A stretch of DNA of 64,000 nucleotides from Actinacidiphila bryophytorum. GTDB taxonomy: Bacteria; Actinomycetota; Actinomycetes; Streptomycetales; Streptomycetaceae. The DNA lies in contig NZ_JAFFIX010000006.1 of assembly GCF_016916835.1 (NCBI RefSeq), forward strand, positions 186,001-250,000. The letters run 5' to 3'. The notes under the pieces were generated by a model. That model was not told the origin of the DNA. It did no database searches and saw nothing but the letters and a program-made list of their open reading frames with translations. Both the position numbers and the translations under genes were made by a program. Numbering within the stretch: position 1 is the first letter of the stretch; every line of letters starts with the position of its first letter. Below, in pieces: positions 33,596 to 41,905 of this stretch.

Positions 33596-34291
33596 TCAGA
33601 CCAGGCGGCGGGCCGTCGCCCAGCGGGTGAGTTCGTGGCGGTTGGAGAGCTGGAGTTTGCGCAGGACCGCCGAGACGTGGGATTCGACGGTCTTCACCGA
33701 GATGAAGAGCTGCTTGGCGATCTCCTTGTACGCGTATCCGCGCGCGATAAGCCGCAGCACCTGCCGCTCGCGCTGGGTCAGCCGGTCGAGGTCCTCGTCG
33801 ACGGGCGGGGCGTCGGTGGAGGCGAAGGCGTCGAGGACGAAGCCGGCCAGCCGGGGGGAGAAGACGGCGTCGCCGTCGCGGACCCGGAAGATCGAGTTGA
33901 TCAGGTCGGGCCCGGTGATCGTCTTGGTGACGTAGCCGCGGGCGCCGCCGCGGATGACGCCGATGACGTCCTCGGCGGCGTCGGAGACCGACAGCGCGAG
34001 GAAGCGCACCGGCTGGTCGGGGTCTGCGGCCAGCGCGGCGCACCGGCGCAGCACCTCGACACCGCCGCCGCCGGGGAGGTGGACGTCGAGCAGCACGACC
34101 TCGGGGCGGGTGGCGGTGACGACGGTCACCGCCTGGTCGACGTCCGCGGCCTCGCCGACGACCTCGACGCCGGTCTCCGCGGTGGCGCCGATCTCGGCCT
34201 GCACGCCGGTGCGGAACATCCGGTGGTCGTCCACCAGGACCACCCTGACGTGCCGCTCGCCCTGCGGGTCAGCCGATTCCGTGTCGGTCAT
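33596..34291 (-). CDS. NarL/LuxR-type response regulator of the PspC-kinase system
   Basis: 231 residues. The receiver has the acidic pair DD at 21-22, phospho-acceptor Asp69 (LLDVHLPG), and the conserved Ser/Lys positions (LALSVSD, YVTKTI). The C-terminal LuxR HTH is complete (LTQRERQVLRLIARGYAYKEIAKQ in outline, recognition helix ISVKTVESHVSAVLRKL). It activates or represses unknown targets. The ATG overlaps the kinase stop as ATGA, so the pair is translationally coupled and forms a cognate system. A longer reading frame through the kinase region is a shadow. Confidence 0.95.
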   Translation of the reverse strand: MTDTESADPQGERHVRVVLVDDHRMFRTGVQAEIGATAETGVEVVGEAADVDQAVTVVTATRPEVVLLDVHLPGGGGVEVLRRCAALAADPDQPVRFLALSVSDAAEDVIGVIRGGARGYVTKTITGPDLINSIFRVRDGDAVFSPRLAGFVLDAFASTDAPPVDEDLDRLTQRERQVLRLIARGYAYKEIAKQLFISVKTVESHVSAVLRKLQLSNRHELTRWATARRLV

Positions 34292-35667
34292 GCCGTCACC
34301 CTCTCCATCTCCAGTTCGACTTCCGTGCCGCCGCCCGGTGCCGGGCGCAGCCGCGCCTCGCCGCCGTTGCGCCGCATCCTGCCGATGATCGATTCCCTGA
34401 CGCCCATCCGGTCGTCGGGGACCGCGTCGAGGTCGAAGCCCGGGCCGTGGTCGCGTACCGACACGAAGACCTGGGTGTCCTCGACCTCGGCGTAGACCTG
34501 GACCGCCGCCCCGCCACCGTACTTGGCGCCGTTCACCATGGCTTCCCGCGCGGCCTGCATCGTCGCGACGAGGCGGTCGTCCAGCGGGCAGTCGCCGACG
34601 CAGACGACCTCGACCGGCACCCCGTGCGCGTCCTCGACCTCGGCGGCGGCGGCCCGCACCGCGTCGGCAAGCGTCGTCGGCTCGTCGTCGCGGCCCGTGC
34701 CCTCGGGGCGGTAGAGCCAGGCGCGCAGCTCCCGCTCCTGCGCCCTGGCCAGCCGGGAGACCTCGCGCGGGTCGTCGGCGTTGCGCTGGATCAGGGTCAG
34801 GGTGTGCAGCACCGAGTCGTGCACGTGCGCGGCGACCTCGGCCCGCTCCTGTGCGCGGATGCGCATCAGCCGCTCCGCGGACAGGTCCTGCGTCATCCGC
34901 ACCAGGTAGGGGCCTGCGATCAGCGCGACGCCGACCAGCACGGCCAGTGCGGCCTGCAGGATGCCGCCGAGGTGGCTGCCGGTGCCGCGGACCACGATGA
35001 AGCCGGTGACGCCTGCGACGACCAGCGCGACACCGCCCGCGGCCCGCACCAGCGGCCAGAACCGCTTGCCGTGGCTCATCTCGACCCAGCGGGCCTTGCG
35101 CGCGTTGTCGGCCTGCCGCCACACCAGGGCCACGCCGAGCCCGACGATCAGCAGCGGCCACACGGCGCGGTTGGCGGCGCCGAGGTTGAGGTTGTCGATC
35201 AGGATGCCGGTGCCGATGGCCAGTGCGACGAGCGCCATGACCTGGCCCTTGTCGGGGCGTCTGCCGGCCAGCCAGGAGCGGGCGTCGCGCGGCTCCTTCG
35301 CCTCGGCGACACCGCCGACGCCCAGCGGCACGAAGAACCAGAAGACGGCGTAGAGGAGCACGCCGATGCCGTTGAAGGCGGCGAGCACCAGGAAGAGCAC
35401 CCGCACCCACAGCACGGGCAGCCCGAGGTGCCCGGCGAGGCCCCGGGCGACGCCGCCGACCATGCGGCCCTCGGAGCTGCGGTAGAGCTTGCGCATGCCG
35501 GGGTCGCCGGGCTCCGGCGGGTTGAGGAAGGACGCGCCGGTCCGCCCGCCGCCGGGCACACCCGTGCGCGAGGCGCCCGGCGCACCGGTGCGCCCGCCGG
35601 CCGCGCCCGGTGGCGCGCCGCCCGGCGGTCCCGTGTGCGCCCCCGACGGGGCGCTGCTCGCTGACAT
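34288..35667 (-). CDS. Sensor histidine kinase with N-terminal PspC domain
   Basis: 459 residues. A Pro/Gly-rich leader (1-57) precedes a PspC domain (58-120: RKLYRSSEGRMVGGVARGLAGHLG), followed by further membrane spans (about 143-160, 170-184, 210-228, 236-255). The HisKA_3 helix reads ERAEVAAHVHDSVLHTL with phospho-His283. The HATPase domain has the N box AREAMVNGAKYGG and the G box DHGPGFDLD. It senses envelope stress by analogy with LiaS/PspC kinases. It is coupled to the response regulator (ATGA) and divergent from the PspC/LiaF-like gene at 35.8 kb. Start 35667 was chosen; GTG 35682 is possible. Confidence 0.93.
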   Translation of the reverse strand: MSASSAPSGAHTGPPGGAPPGAAGGRTGAPGASRTGVPGGGRTGASFLNPPEPGDPGMRKLYRSSEGRMVGGVARGLAGHLGLPVLWVRVLFLVLAAFNGIGVLLYAVFWFFVPLGVGGVAEAKEPRDARSWLAGRRPDKGQVMALVALAIGTGILIDNLNLGAANRAVWPLLIVGLGVALVWRQADNARKARWVEMSHGKRFWPLVRAAGGVALVVAGVTGFIVVRGTGSHLGGILQAALAVLVGVALIAGPYLVRMTQDLSAERLMRIRAQERAEVAAHVHDSVLHTLTLIQRNADDPREVSRLARAQERELRAWLYRPEGTGRDDEPTTLADAVRAAAAEVEDAHGVPVEVVCVGDCPLDDRLVATMQAAREAMVNGAKYGGGAAVQVYAEVEDTQVFVSVRDHGPGFDLDAVPDDRMGVRESIIGRMRRNGGEARLRPAPGGGTEVELEMERVTA

Positions 35668-35815
35668 ACCCCCGATCGTCACACGTCCGGCCCCCTTCGG
35701 GCATCAGGGTCGGTCCCCCAAGGGTTGCCCCGGGTGGCGGACCAGGGTCGGATCAGGGTCCTTCCAGGGTCGGGGCGGGTGCCGGGCGCCGTCCGGAGCG
35801 GCCAGGATGGTGGGT

Positions 35816-37111
35816 ATGACGCACGAGCCGCACGACGAGGCAGCACCGGCCGGTGCCACCCGCGCCCCCGCGGAGGAGGAGACCGCGCAGGGCGAGCGCC
35901 GCCCGCGGATCACCCGGGGCCGCGACCACAAGGTGCTGGCCGGGGTGTGCGACGGCGCGGGCCGCTACTTCGGTGTGGACCCGGTCATCTTCCGCGTGGT
36001 CCTGGCCGTGCTGTCACTGACCGGCGGCATCGGTCTGATCATCTACGGCATGGGGTGGCTGGTCATCCCGCAGGAGGGCGAGGAGCAGAGCGAGGCGCAC
36101 CGGCTGATGTCCGGCCGCATCGAGGGGGCGCCGCTGACCGCGGTGCTGATGACGCTGGTCGGCTGCGGTCTGTACGCCTCGATGCTCGGCAACGGCACCA
36201 ACCAGGCCTTCTCCCTGATCCTGCTGTTCGCCACCGCGGGCGCCGTCTACTGGTCGCACCAGCGCAGGCAGGCGCCCGGCGAGCCGGCCTCGCCCGCGAC
36301 GGCGGCGGCCGTGGTGGACGCGCCGCCCGCGGTCCAGGCGCCGCCGGAGCCCGGCGGGTCGCCCTCGTGGTGGCGCGACCCGCTGTCGAAGGAGGAGCCG
36401 GCCTACCTGTGGGGTCCCGACGACGGCCCCTACGGCGACACCGACCGGCAGGCGTGGCGGGACCGCAAGAAGGCGGTCAGGGCGGCCCGCGAGCGCAGCT
36501 GGCCGTTCTCGCTGGCGGTGCTGCTGCTGACGGTGACCGCGCTGGCGGTCGGCACGGGGGTGTCCTGGCCCTACCAGCCTTTGCGGGTCAGTGCGGAGAT
36601 CGGCCTCGCGGCGGCGCTCGGCGTGCTCGGCACGGCCTTCGTGGTCGCGTCCTTCGCCGGGCGGGCCAGGGGCGGCACCGCTTTCTTCTCGGTGCTGCTG
36701 CTGGGCGCGCTGGTCGGCACGACCGCACTGCCCAGGACCGGGCACGGCGTCGGCACCACCACCTGGCGCCCGCTGTCGGAGGCGGGCGTGCACCAGCTGT
36801 ACGAACGCGGCACCGGGCGCGGCCTGCTGGACCTCACCGCCCTGCCGCTGGACGGCGGTACCGTGCACACCCGGCTGAAGGTGGGTGCGGGGCAGGCGGA
36901 GGTGCTGCTGCCGCCGGATGCCACCGTGACGCTCGAATACGACCTCGGCATCGGTGAGACGGTGCTGCCGGGAAAGGTGAACGACGGCGTGGACGTCAAG
37001 ACGGGACAGCACGGCAGGGTGACGCTGCGGCCGCCGGCCGGAACCGCGTCGGCCGGCACGATCGACCTGCGGGTCGACGTCGGCGTCGGCCAGGTCAAGG
37101 TGGTCCGGTGA
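35816..37111 (+). CDS. PspC-domain membrane protein with LiaF-like C-terminus
   Basis: 431 residues. A charged N-terminus is followed by PspC (about 33-88: RDHKVLAGVCDGAGRYFGVDP, VLSLTGGIGLIIYGMGWLVIP). More membrane spans lie at about 105-140 and 225-310. The C-terminal 100 residues (LDLTALPLDGGTVHTRLKVGAG, ATVTLEYDLGIGETVLPG) are the beta-rich LiaF/DUF2154-type domain. It is head-to-head with the PspC kinase operon, matching the LiaF-LiaS-LiaR logic in which LiaF holds the kinase off. It is translationally coupled to the next small gene (GTGA overlap). ATG 35816 was chosen; an ATG three codons upstream cannot be excluded. Confidence 0.9.
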   Translation: MTHEPHDEAAPAGATRAPAEEETAQGERRPRITRGRDHKVLAGVCDGAGRYFGVDPVIFRVVLAVLSLTGGIGLIIYGMGWLVIPQEGEEQSEAHRLMSGRIEGAPLTAVLMTLVGCGLYASMLGNGTNQAFSLILLFATAGAVYWSHQRRQAPGEPASPATAAAVVDAPPAVQAPPEPGGSPSWWRDPLSKEEPAYLWGPDDGPYGDTDRQAWRDRKKAVRAARERSWPFSLAVLLLTVTALAVGTGVSWPYQPLRVSAEIGLAAALGVLGTAFVVASFAGRARGGTAFFSVLLLGALVGTTALPRTGHGVGTTTWRPLSEAGVHQLYERGTGRGLLDLTALPLDGGTVHTRLKVGAGQAEVLLPPDATVTLEYDLGIGETVLPGKVNDGVDVKTGQHGRVTLRPPAGTASAGTIDLRVDVGVGQVKVVR

Positions 37112-37326
37112 GACGGCACCGCTTCGAGCCCGCCGCCCTGGTCATGGGCCTGGTCCTGATCACCCTGACCGTCTTCTTCCTGCTGGACGCGGGCGGGGTG
37201 TGGCATCTGCGCCCGTCCACCGCGGGCCCGCTGGCCGCCGGCGGCCTGGTCCTGGCCGCCGCCGCCGGCATCGTCACGCAGGCGGCGCGGACCGTACGCG
37301 CCCGCCGGACGCGGCGGCGCCCGTAG
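37108..37326 (+). CDS. Two-span small membrane protein coupled to the PspC/LiaF-like gene
   Basis: 72 residues, GTG start overlapping the previous stop (GTGA). Two hydrophobic helices (ALVMGLVLITLTVFFLLDAGG and AAGGLVLAAAAGIVTQAA) are followed by a basic tail RARRTRRRP, so both ends are probably cytoplasmic. Its position suggests a subunit of the PspC envelope-stress system. The 3' end overlaps the convergent doxX gene by 53 bp. Confidence 0.85.
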   Translation: MRRHRFEPAALVMGLVLITLTVFFLLDAGGVWHLRPSTAGPLAAGGLVLAAAAGIVTQAARTVRARRTRRRP

Positions 37327-37831
37327 CGGCCGCGGTGCGCGCCGGGGGCACCTCGGCGCCACCGCGGCGGGCGCGCAGCCACCAGTCGACCGAGAAGGAG
37401 GGCGCCCCGGCCAGCACCAGCGGCAGCCAGGCCATCAGGTAGGCGAGGTCGTTGCCGTAGTAGTACGGCGTCGTGGACCAGCTCACGGTCAGCCACAGGC
37501 TGAGCGAGATGGCCGCGCCGCCGGCCGCCGCCACCCGTCCCAGCAGCCCGAACAGGGTGCCGAGCCCCACCGCCAGCTCGCCGAGCGCTATCGCGTACCC
37601 GAAGGGGTGCGGCGCCTTGAGTGCGAGGTCGATCAGGCCGGGGATCGCCGCCGAGTCGTGCGAGCCGTGCAGGATCTGCACCAGCGAGCCGTTGGCACTG
37701 TCGGTGAAGAAGCTGTCGCTGGTCAGCTTGTCGAGGCCGGCGTAGACGAAGGTCACACCGAGGAAGATCCGCAGGGGCAGCAGGGCATGGCGCCGGGCGG
37801 TGTTCCGCCAGAGGTCGATCCTGTCGCGCAT
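37274..37831 (-). CDS. DoxX family membrane protein
   Basis: 185 residues, start with GGCGGAG upstream. Four membrane spans with the family pattern: LRIFLGVTFVYAGLDKLTSDSFF, then PHPFGYAIALGELAVGLGTLFGLLGR, AISLSLWLTVSWS and AYLMAWLPLVLAGA. DoxX-type proteins belong to redox or detoxification complexes in actinobacteria (for example with SodA/SseA in mycobacteria), but this lone gene has no such neighbours. The Ala/Pro-rich tail is cytoplasmic. The 3' end overlaps the convergent small membrane protein gene. Confidence 0.92.
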   Translation of the reverse strand: MRDRIDLWRNTARRHALLPLRIFLGVTFVYAGLDKLTSDSFFTDSANGSLVQILHGSHDSAAIPGLIDLALKAPHPFGYAIALGELAVGLGTLFGLLGRVAAAGGAAISLSLWLTVSWSTTPYYYGNDLAYLMAWLPLVLAGAPSFSVDWWLRARRGGAEVPPARTAAATGAAASGGRVRSAPPA

Positions 37832-37950
37832 CGTCTCCGCCTCTCCCGCCGCGCGCGTGTGGTCGGACGGAAGCGGTCTTCCGTGCGCGGGCGTCCGACA
37901 GTCATACGTACACCAGCGCGCTGTGACTCAACACGGGCGGCGCGAAACGT

Positions 37951-37968
37951 GCGCCGCGCCGGCGGCGC
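37951..37968 (-). terminator. guaA: Hairpin downstream of guaA
   Basis: GCGCCGC-GCCG-GCGGCGC can form a 7-bp stem 66 bp after the guaA stop, in the gap before the doxX promoter. Its GC content is extreme and there is no T run, so this is a tentative call. Confidence 0.4.
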
Positions 37969-38034
37969 GTACCCGTGCGGGCCGCGCCACCGGTCAGCTC
38001 GGCGGAAGGACCGCCGGGGAGACAGCTCGGGAGG

Positions 38035-39639
38035 TCACTCCCACTCGATCGTGCCCGGCGGCTTGCTCGTGACGTCGAGGACGACCCGGTTGACGTCCCT
38101 GACCTCGTTGGTGATGCGGGTGGAGATACGGGCCAGCGTCTCGTACGGCAGCCGCGACCAGTCGGCGGTCATCGCGTCCTCGGAGGAGACCGGGCGCAGC
38201 ACGACCGGGTGGCCGTAGGTGCGGCCGTCGCCCTGGACGCCGACCGAGCGGACGTCGGCGAGCAGCACGACCGGGCACTGCCAGATCTCCCGGTCGAGGC
38301 CCGCCGCGGTCAGCTCCTCGCGGGCGATGGCGTCGGCCTCGCGCAGCAGGTCCAGGCGGTCGCGGGTGACCTCGCCGACGATCCTGATGCCCAGGCCGGG
38401 GCCGGGGAAGGGCTGCCGCTGGACGATCTCCTCGGGCAGGCCCAGCTCCTGGCCGACCATGCGGACCTCGTCCTTGAACAGCTTGCGCAGCGGCTCGACG
38501 AGCTGGAACTCCAGGTCCTCAGGGAGGCCGCCGACGTTGTGGTGCGACTTGATGTTGGCGGTGCCGGTGCCGCCGCCGGACTCGACCACGTCCGGGTAGA
38601 GGGTGCCCTGCACCAGGAACTCCACCGGGTGGTCGCCCGGGGCCTCGGCGACGATCTCGGCCTGCGCCTGCTCGAAGACCCGGATGAACTCCCGGCCGAT
38701 GATCTTGCGCTTCTGCTCGGGGTCGGAGACCCCGGCGAGCGCGGACAGGAAGCGCTCGGAGGCGTCCACGACCTTCAGCTGCACGCCGGTCGCGGCCACG
38801 AAGTCCTTCTCGACCTGCTCGGTCTCGCCCTTGCGCATCAGCCCGTGGTCGACGTAGACGCAGGTCAGCTGGCTGCCGATGGCCTTCTGCACCAGGGCGG
38901 CGGCGACCGCGGAGTCCACGCCGCCGGACAGCCCGCAGATCGCCCGGCTGCTGCCGACCTGGGCGCGGATCAGCGCGACCTGCTCGTCGACCACGTTGGT
39001 GGTCGTCCAGGTCGGGGCCAGGCCCGCGCCGCGGTAGAGGAAGTGCTCCAGGATCTGCTGGCCGTGCGTGGTGTGCAGCACCTCGGGGTGGTACTGCACG
39101 CCGTACAGCCGCTTCTCGTCGTTCTCGAACGCGGCGACCGGCACCACGTCGGTGGACGCGGTCACGGTGAAGCCCTCGGGCGCCGCCGAGCACGCGTCGC
39201 CGTGCGACATCCACACCGACTGCTCGGCGGGGGTGCCCTCGAAGAGCGTCGAGGACGGCCGGGACACGCTCAGCTCGGTGCGGCCGTACTCGCGCGCCCC
39301 GGTGTTGTCGACCGTGCCGCCGAGGGCCGTCGCCATCAGCTGGAAGCCGTAGCACATGCCGAAGACCGGCACCCCGGCCTCGAAGAGCGCCGCGTCCAGC
39401 GTCGGCGCGCCCGGCTCGTACACCGACGAGGGGCCGCCGGACAGGATGACCGCCTTGGGACCCTTGGCCAGCATCTCCGCGACCGGCATGGTCGACGGCA
39501 CGATCTCGCTGTAGACCCGCGCCTCACGCACCCGGCGGGCGATGAGCTGGGCGTACTGCGCCCCGAAGTCGACGACGAGGACGGTGTCCGCCGCGGTCTC
39601 GGTGCGGGGGTCGGGGGCGGCGGGAGTCGCTGGTGCCAC
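38035..39639 (-). CDS. guaA: GMP synthase (glutamine-hydrolysing)
   Basis: 534 residues. It converts XMP to GMP with ATP and glutamine. The GATase domain has the nucleophile in GMCYGFQ (Cys) and the His-Glu pair in YHPEV. The PP-loop ATP pyrophosphatase has SGGVDS after ICGL. The C-terminal dimer domain ([18 protein letters not shown], ending [13 protein letters not shown]) is complete. The GTG start (39639) follows GGAAGG, giving a normal length. The in-frame frame open further upstream is unsupported. It stands apart from guaB, about 17 kb away. No riboswitch is evident in its 429-bp upstream gap. Confidence 0.98.
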   Translation of the reverse strand: MAPATPAAPDPRTETAADTVLVVDFGAQYAQLIARRVREARVYSEIVPSTMPVAEMLAKGPKAVILSGGPSSVYEPGAPTLDAALFEAGVPVFGMCYGFQLMATALGGTVDNTGAREYGRTELSVSRPSSTLFEGTPAEQSVWMSHGDACSAAPEGFTVTASTDVVPVAAFENDEKRLYGVQYHPEVLHTTHGQQILEHFLYRGAGLAPTWTTTNVVDEQVALIRAQVGSSRAICGLSGGVDSAVAAALVQKAIGSQLTCVYVDHGLMRKGETEQVEKDFVAATGVQLKVVDASERFLSALAGVSDPEQKRKIIGREFIRVFEQAQAEIVAEAPGDHPVEFLVQGTLYPDVVESGGGTGTANIKSHHNVGGLPEDLEFQLVEPLRKLFKDEVRMVGQELGLPEEIVQRQPFPGPGLGIRIVGEVTRDRLDLLREADAIAREELTAAGLDREIWQCPVVLLADVRSVGVQGDGRTYGHPVVLRPVSSEDAMTADWSRLPYETLARISTRITNEVRDVNRVVLDVTSKPPGTIEWE

Positions 39640-40068
39640 GGGCTGCCTTCCGGCGGTTGCTGCGATGGGGTGGACTTCCGATTCTACCGTCGCCGCGCCC
39701 GCCGCCATGACGCTGCACCCCGGCCCCGGCGGCCGGGCAGGGGGCCGACCCTTTCGGGGGGGATCACCCAAACGGCACGTGACCGGCCCGCGGCCACTTC
39801 GTTGGAGGTGGTGTCCGTGCCAGCCAGGGGCGGTAACCCAACACCACGCGTGGAAATGGACACCGCCCAGACGCAGCTGGGCGGGGTGTGACCGGTGCGA
39901 TGAGGCGGCCGCAGCAATGCGCCGCCGTGGGACCTCGCACCGGTACAAGTGGCCGGACGGCAGGGGACAGCAGCCCGGTCACGACTCTAAAGAGGCGGTC
40001 GGTACCGGGGACGCCCGGAACCGGCCGCTCTGCGAAGAGAGCACCGCGAAGCACACATTACAGCTTGT
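39640..40068. other. Intergenic region upstream of guaA (429 bp)
   Basis: No coding region is supported. It holds a CCACGCGTGG palindrome near 39845-39855, flanked by TGTCC and GGACA. At 40060-40078 an ACAGCT-N7-AGCTGT hairpin overlaps the stop codon of the GMC oxidoreductase gene and may end that operon. The guaA promoter should lie in its left part, but no clear -35/-10 pair was seen. Confidence 0.55.
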
Positions 40069-41895
40069 TCAGAGCTGTTTGTCAGGAACGGTCTGCGCCG
40101 GCGGCACCGCGGGAACCGGCAGCAGCGGCAGCCGCAGACCGCCGAAGGCGTCCTCCGGCACCACCGGGGCGGCCGGCCTGACCGCGGCGATCCTGCGGTA
40201 GGCCTCGCCCTGGGCGGGCCGCGGGTCCGCCTCGCCCTTGTTGGGCCACAACGACATCGCGCGCTCGGCCTGCGCGGTGATGGTCAGCGACGGGTTGACG
40301 CCGAGGTTCGCCGACACGGCGGCGCCGTCCACCACATGGATGCCGGGGTGCCCGTAGAGCCGGTGGTAGGGGTCGATGACCCCGTGCTCCGCGTCCTCGC
40401 CGATGGGGCAGCCGCCCAGGAAGTGCGCGGTCATCGGGCGCTGGGTGGCCTCGCCGACGTTGCTGCCGGGGAAGCCGTTGATCTGCTCGGCGATCAGCCG
40501 GGCGGCCTGCGCGCCCTCGGGGATGTGCACCGGGTTGGGCTCGCCGTGGCCCTGCCGGGCGGTCAGCAGCCCCTTGCCCAGGCCCCTGGGCTTGCGGTAC
40601 GTCGCCAGCGAGTTGTCGCTGGTCTGCATGACCAGGCCGATGATGGTGCGCTCCGACCAGCGGTAGTTGGACAGCGAACGCAGGGCCACCACGGGGTGCC
40701 TGAGGTTGTTGCCGAGGAACTCCAGCCAGCGCGGCACCCGGCCGCGGTAGGGCGCGGCCAGCAGCGACAGCGAGCCCATCGAGTTGGATCCGCGGCCGTA
40801 GCGGACCGGTTCGATGTGGGTGTGGTCGTTGGGATGCACCGACGAGGTGATGGCCACGCCCCGGGTGAAGTCCAGCTCCTTGCCCGGGTACTTCTTGCGG
40901 TAGCGGCCCGGCGTGGTCTGGGCGCCCACCAGCGCCTCGGAGTTGGTCCTGGTCAGCTCGCCGAGCCGGGCCGAGATCCCGGGCAGCCGGCCCGCGTCGC
41001 GCATCGTGTGCAGCAGCGTCTGCGTCCCGTACGTGCCCGCCGCGACGACCACCTGCCGGGCGCGCAGCACCTGCCGGTCGCCCTTCTTGCGCCGGTCGGT
41101 GGGCACCGAGGTGACGGTGTAGCCGCCCCCGGGGTCCTCGGCCAGGTCGACGACGGTGGTCATCGGGTGGACGACCGCACCGGCCTGCTGGGCCAGGTGC
41201 AGGTAGTTCTCGTTGAGGGTGTTCTTCGCGCCGTGCCGGCACCCGGTCATGCACTCGCCGCACTCGGTGCAGGCCCGGCGGGACGGCCCGGCCCCGCCGA
41301 AGTAGGGGTCGGGGACCTCCTCGCCGGGCGCCGCCGTGCGGGCGGTGCCGCCCTCGGCGTCCTGGCCGTCGCCGAAGAAGACGCCGACCGGGGCCAGGTG
41401 GAAGCTGTCGCCCACCCCCATCTGCTCGGCCGCCGCCTTCAGATGGACGTCGGAGGGGGTGACGGTGGGGTTGAGCCGCACGCCGAGCATGCGCTGCGCC
41501 TGGTCGTAGTACGGCGCCAACTCCTGCTGCCAGTCGGTGATGTGGCCCCACTGCCGGTCCTGGAAGAAGGCGGCGGGCGGCACGTAGAGGGTGTTGGCGT
41601 AGTTCAGCGAGCCGCCGCCCACCCCGGCGCCGGCCAGCACCAGGACATTGCCGAGGACGTGGATGCGCTGGATGCCGTAGAGGCCGAGTGCGGGCGCCCA
41701 CAGGTAGTTCCTGACGTCCCAGGAGTTCCTGGGCAGTTCGTCGCGGGCGAAGCGGCGGCCCGCCTCCAGCACCCCGACCCGGTAGCCCTTCTCGGTCAGC
41801 CGCAGCGCCGAGACGGCGCCGCCGAAACCGGAGCCGACGACGATGACGTCGTAGTCGTAGCCTTCTTCCTGTGCCACTGGTGCCACTGGTGCCAC
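40069..41895 (-). CDS. GMC (cholesterol-oxidase-like) FAD oxidoreductase
   Basis: 608 residues. The FAD motif is VIVVGSGFGG at about 17-26, then LEAGRR. LAGAGVGGGSLNYANTLYVPP is typical of the cholesterol-oxidase branch of GMC enzymes. A Cys-rich CTECGECMTGC stretch at about 215 resembles a partial 4Fe-4S site. The C-terminus has the GMC His-Asn pattern (HFLGGCPIG, then GAAVSANLGVNPSLTITAQAE). There is no signal peptide. It oxidises an alcohol, probably a sterol-like or hydrophobic one; the exact substrate is unknown. GTG 41895 follows GAGGAGG. It is 10 bp after the dehydrogenase gene, so the alcohol-to-aldehyde-to-acid order suggests a joint pathway. Confidence 0.9.
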   Translation of the reverse strand: MAPVAPVAQEEGYDYDVIVVGSGFGGAVSALRLTEKGYRVGVLEAGRRFARDELPRNSWDVRNYLWAPALGLYGIQRIHVLGNVLVLAGAGVGGGSLNYANTLYVPPAAFFQDRQWGHITDWQQELAPYYDQAQRMLGVRLNPTVTPSDVHLKAAAEQMGVGDSFHLAPVGVFFGDGQDAEGGTARTAAPGEEVPDPYFGGAGPSRRACTECGECMTGCRHGAKNTLNENYLHLAQQAGAVVHPMTTVVDLAEDPGGGYTVTSVPTDRRKKGDRQVLRARQVVVAAGTYGTQTLLHTMRDAGRLPGISARLGELTRTNSEALVGAQTTPGRYRKKYPGKELDFTRGVAITSSVHPNDHTHIEPVRYGRGSNSMGSLSLLAAPYRGRVPRWLEFLGNNLRHPVVALRSLSNYRWSERTIIGLVMQTSDNSLATYRKPRGLGKGLLTARQGHGEPNPVHIPEGAQAARLIAEQINGFPGSNVGEATQRPMTAHFLGGCPIGEDAEHGVIDPYHRLYGHPGIHVVDGAAVSANLGVNPSLTITAQAERAMSLWPNKGEADPRPAQGEAYRRIAAVRPAAPVVPEDAFGGLRLPLLPVPAVPPAQTVPDKQL

Positions 41896-41902
41896 TGGTG
41901 CC
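41872..41902. repeat. 9-bp tandem repeat across the GMC start codon
   Basis: TGCCACTGG is repeated three times (41872-41898) plus a partial copy. On the coding strand each unit reads as Val-Ala-Pro and carries another in-frame GTG. Unit-number changes would keep the frame and only alter the N-terminus (MAPVAPVAQEEG) or the distance to the ribosome site. Confidence 0.85.
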
Positions 41903-41905
41903 TCC

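Noticed and set aside
37701-37722. TGTCGGTG inside the doxX coding region
   Set aside because: The hexamer eight bases downstream is GTCGCT, which is no -10 box, and the site is within a gene.
39640-40068. Purine or other riboswitch upstream of guaA
   Set aside because: A few short dyads exist, but no known aptamer core could be recognised.
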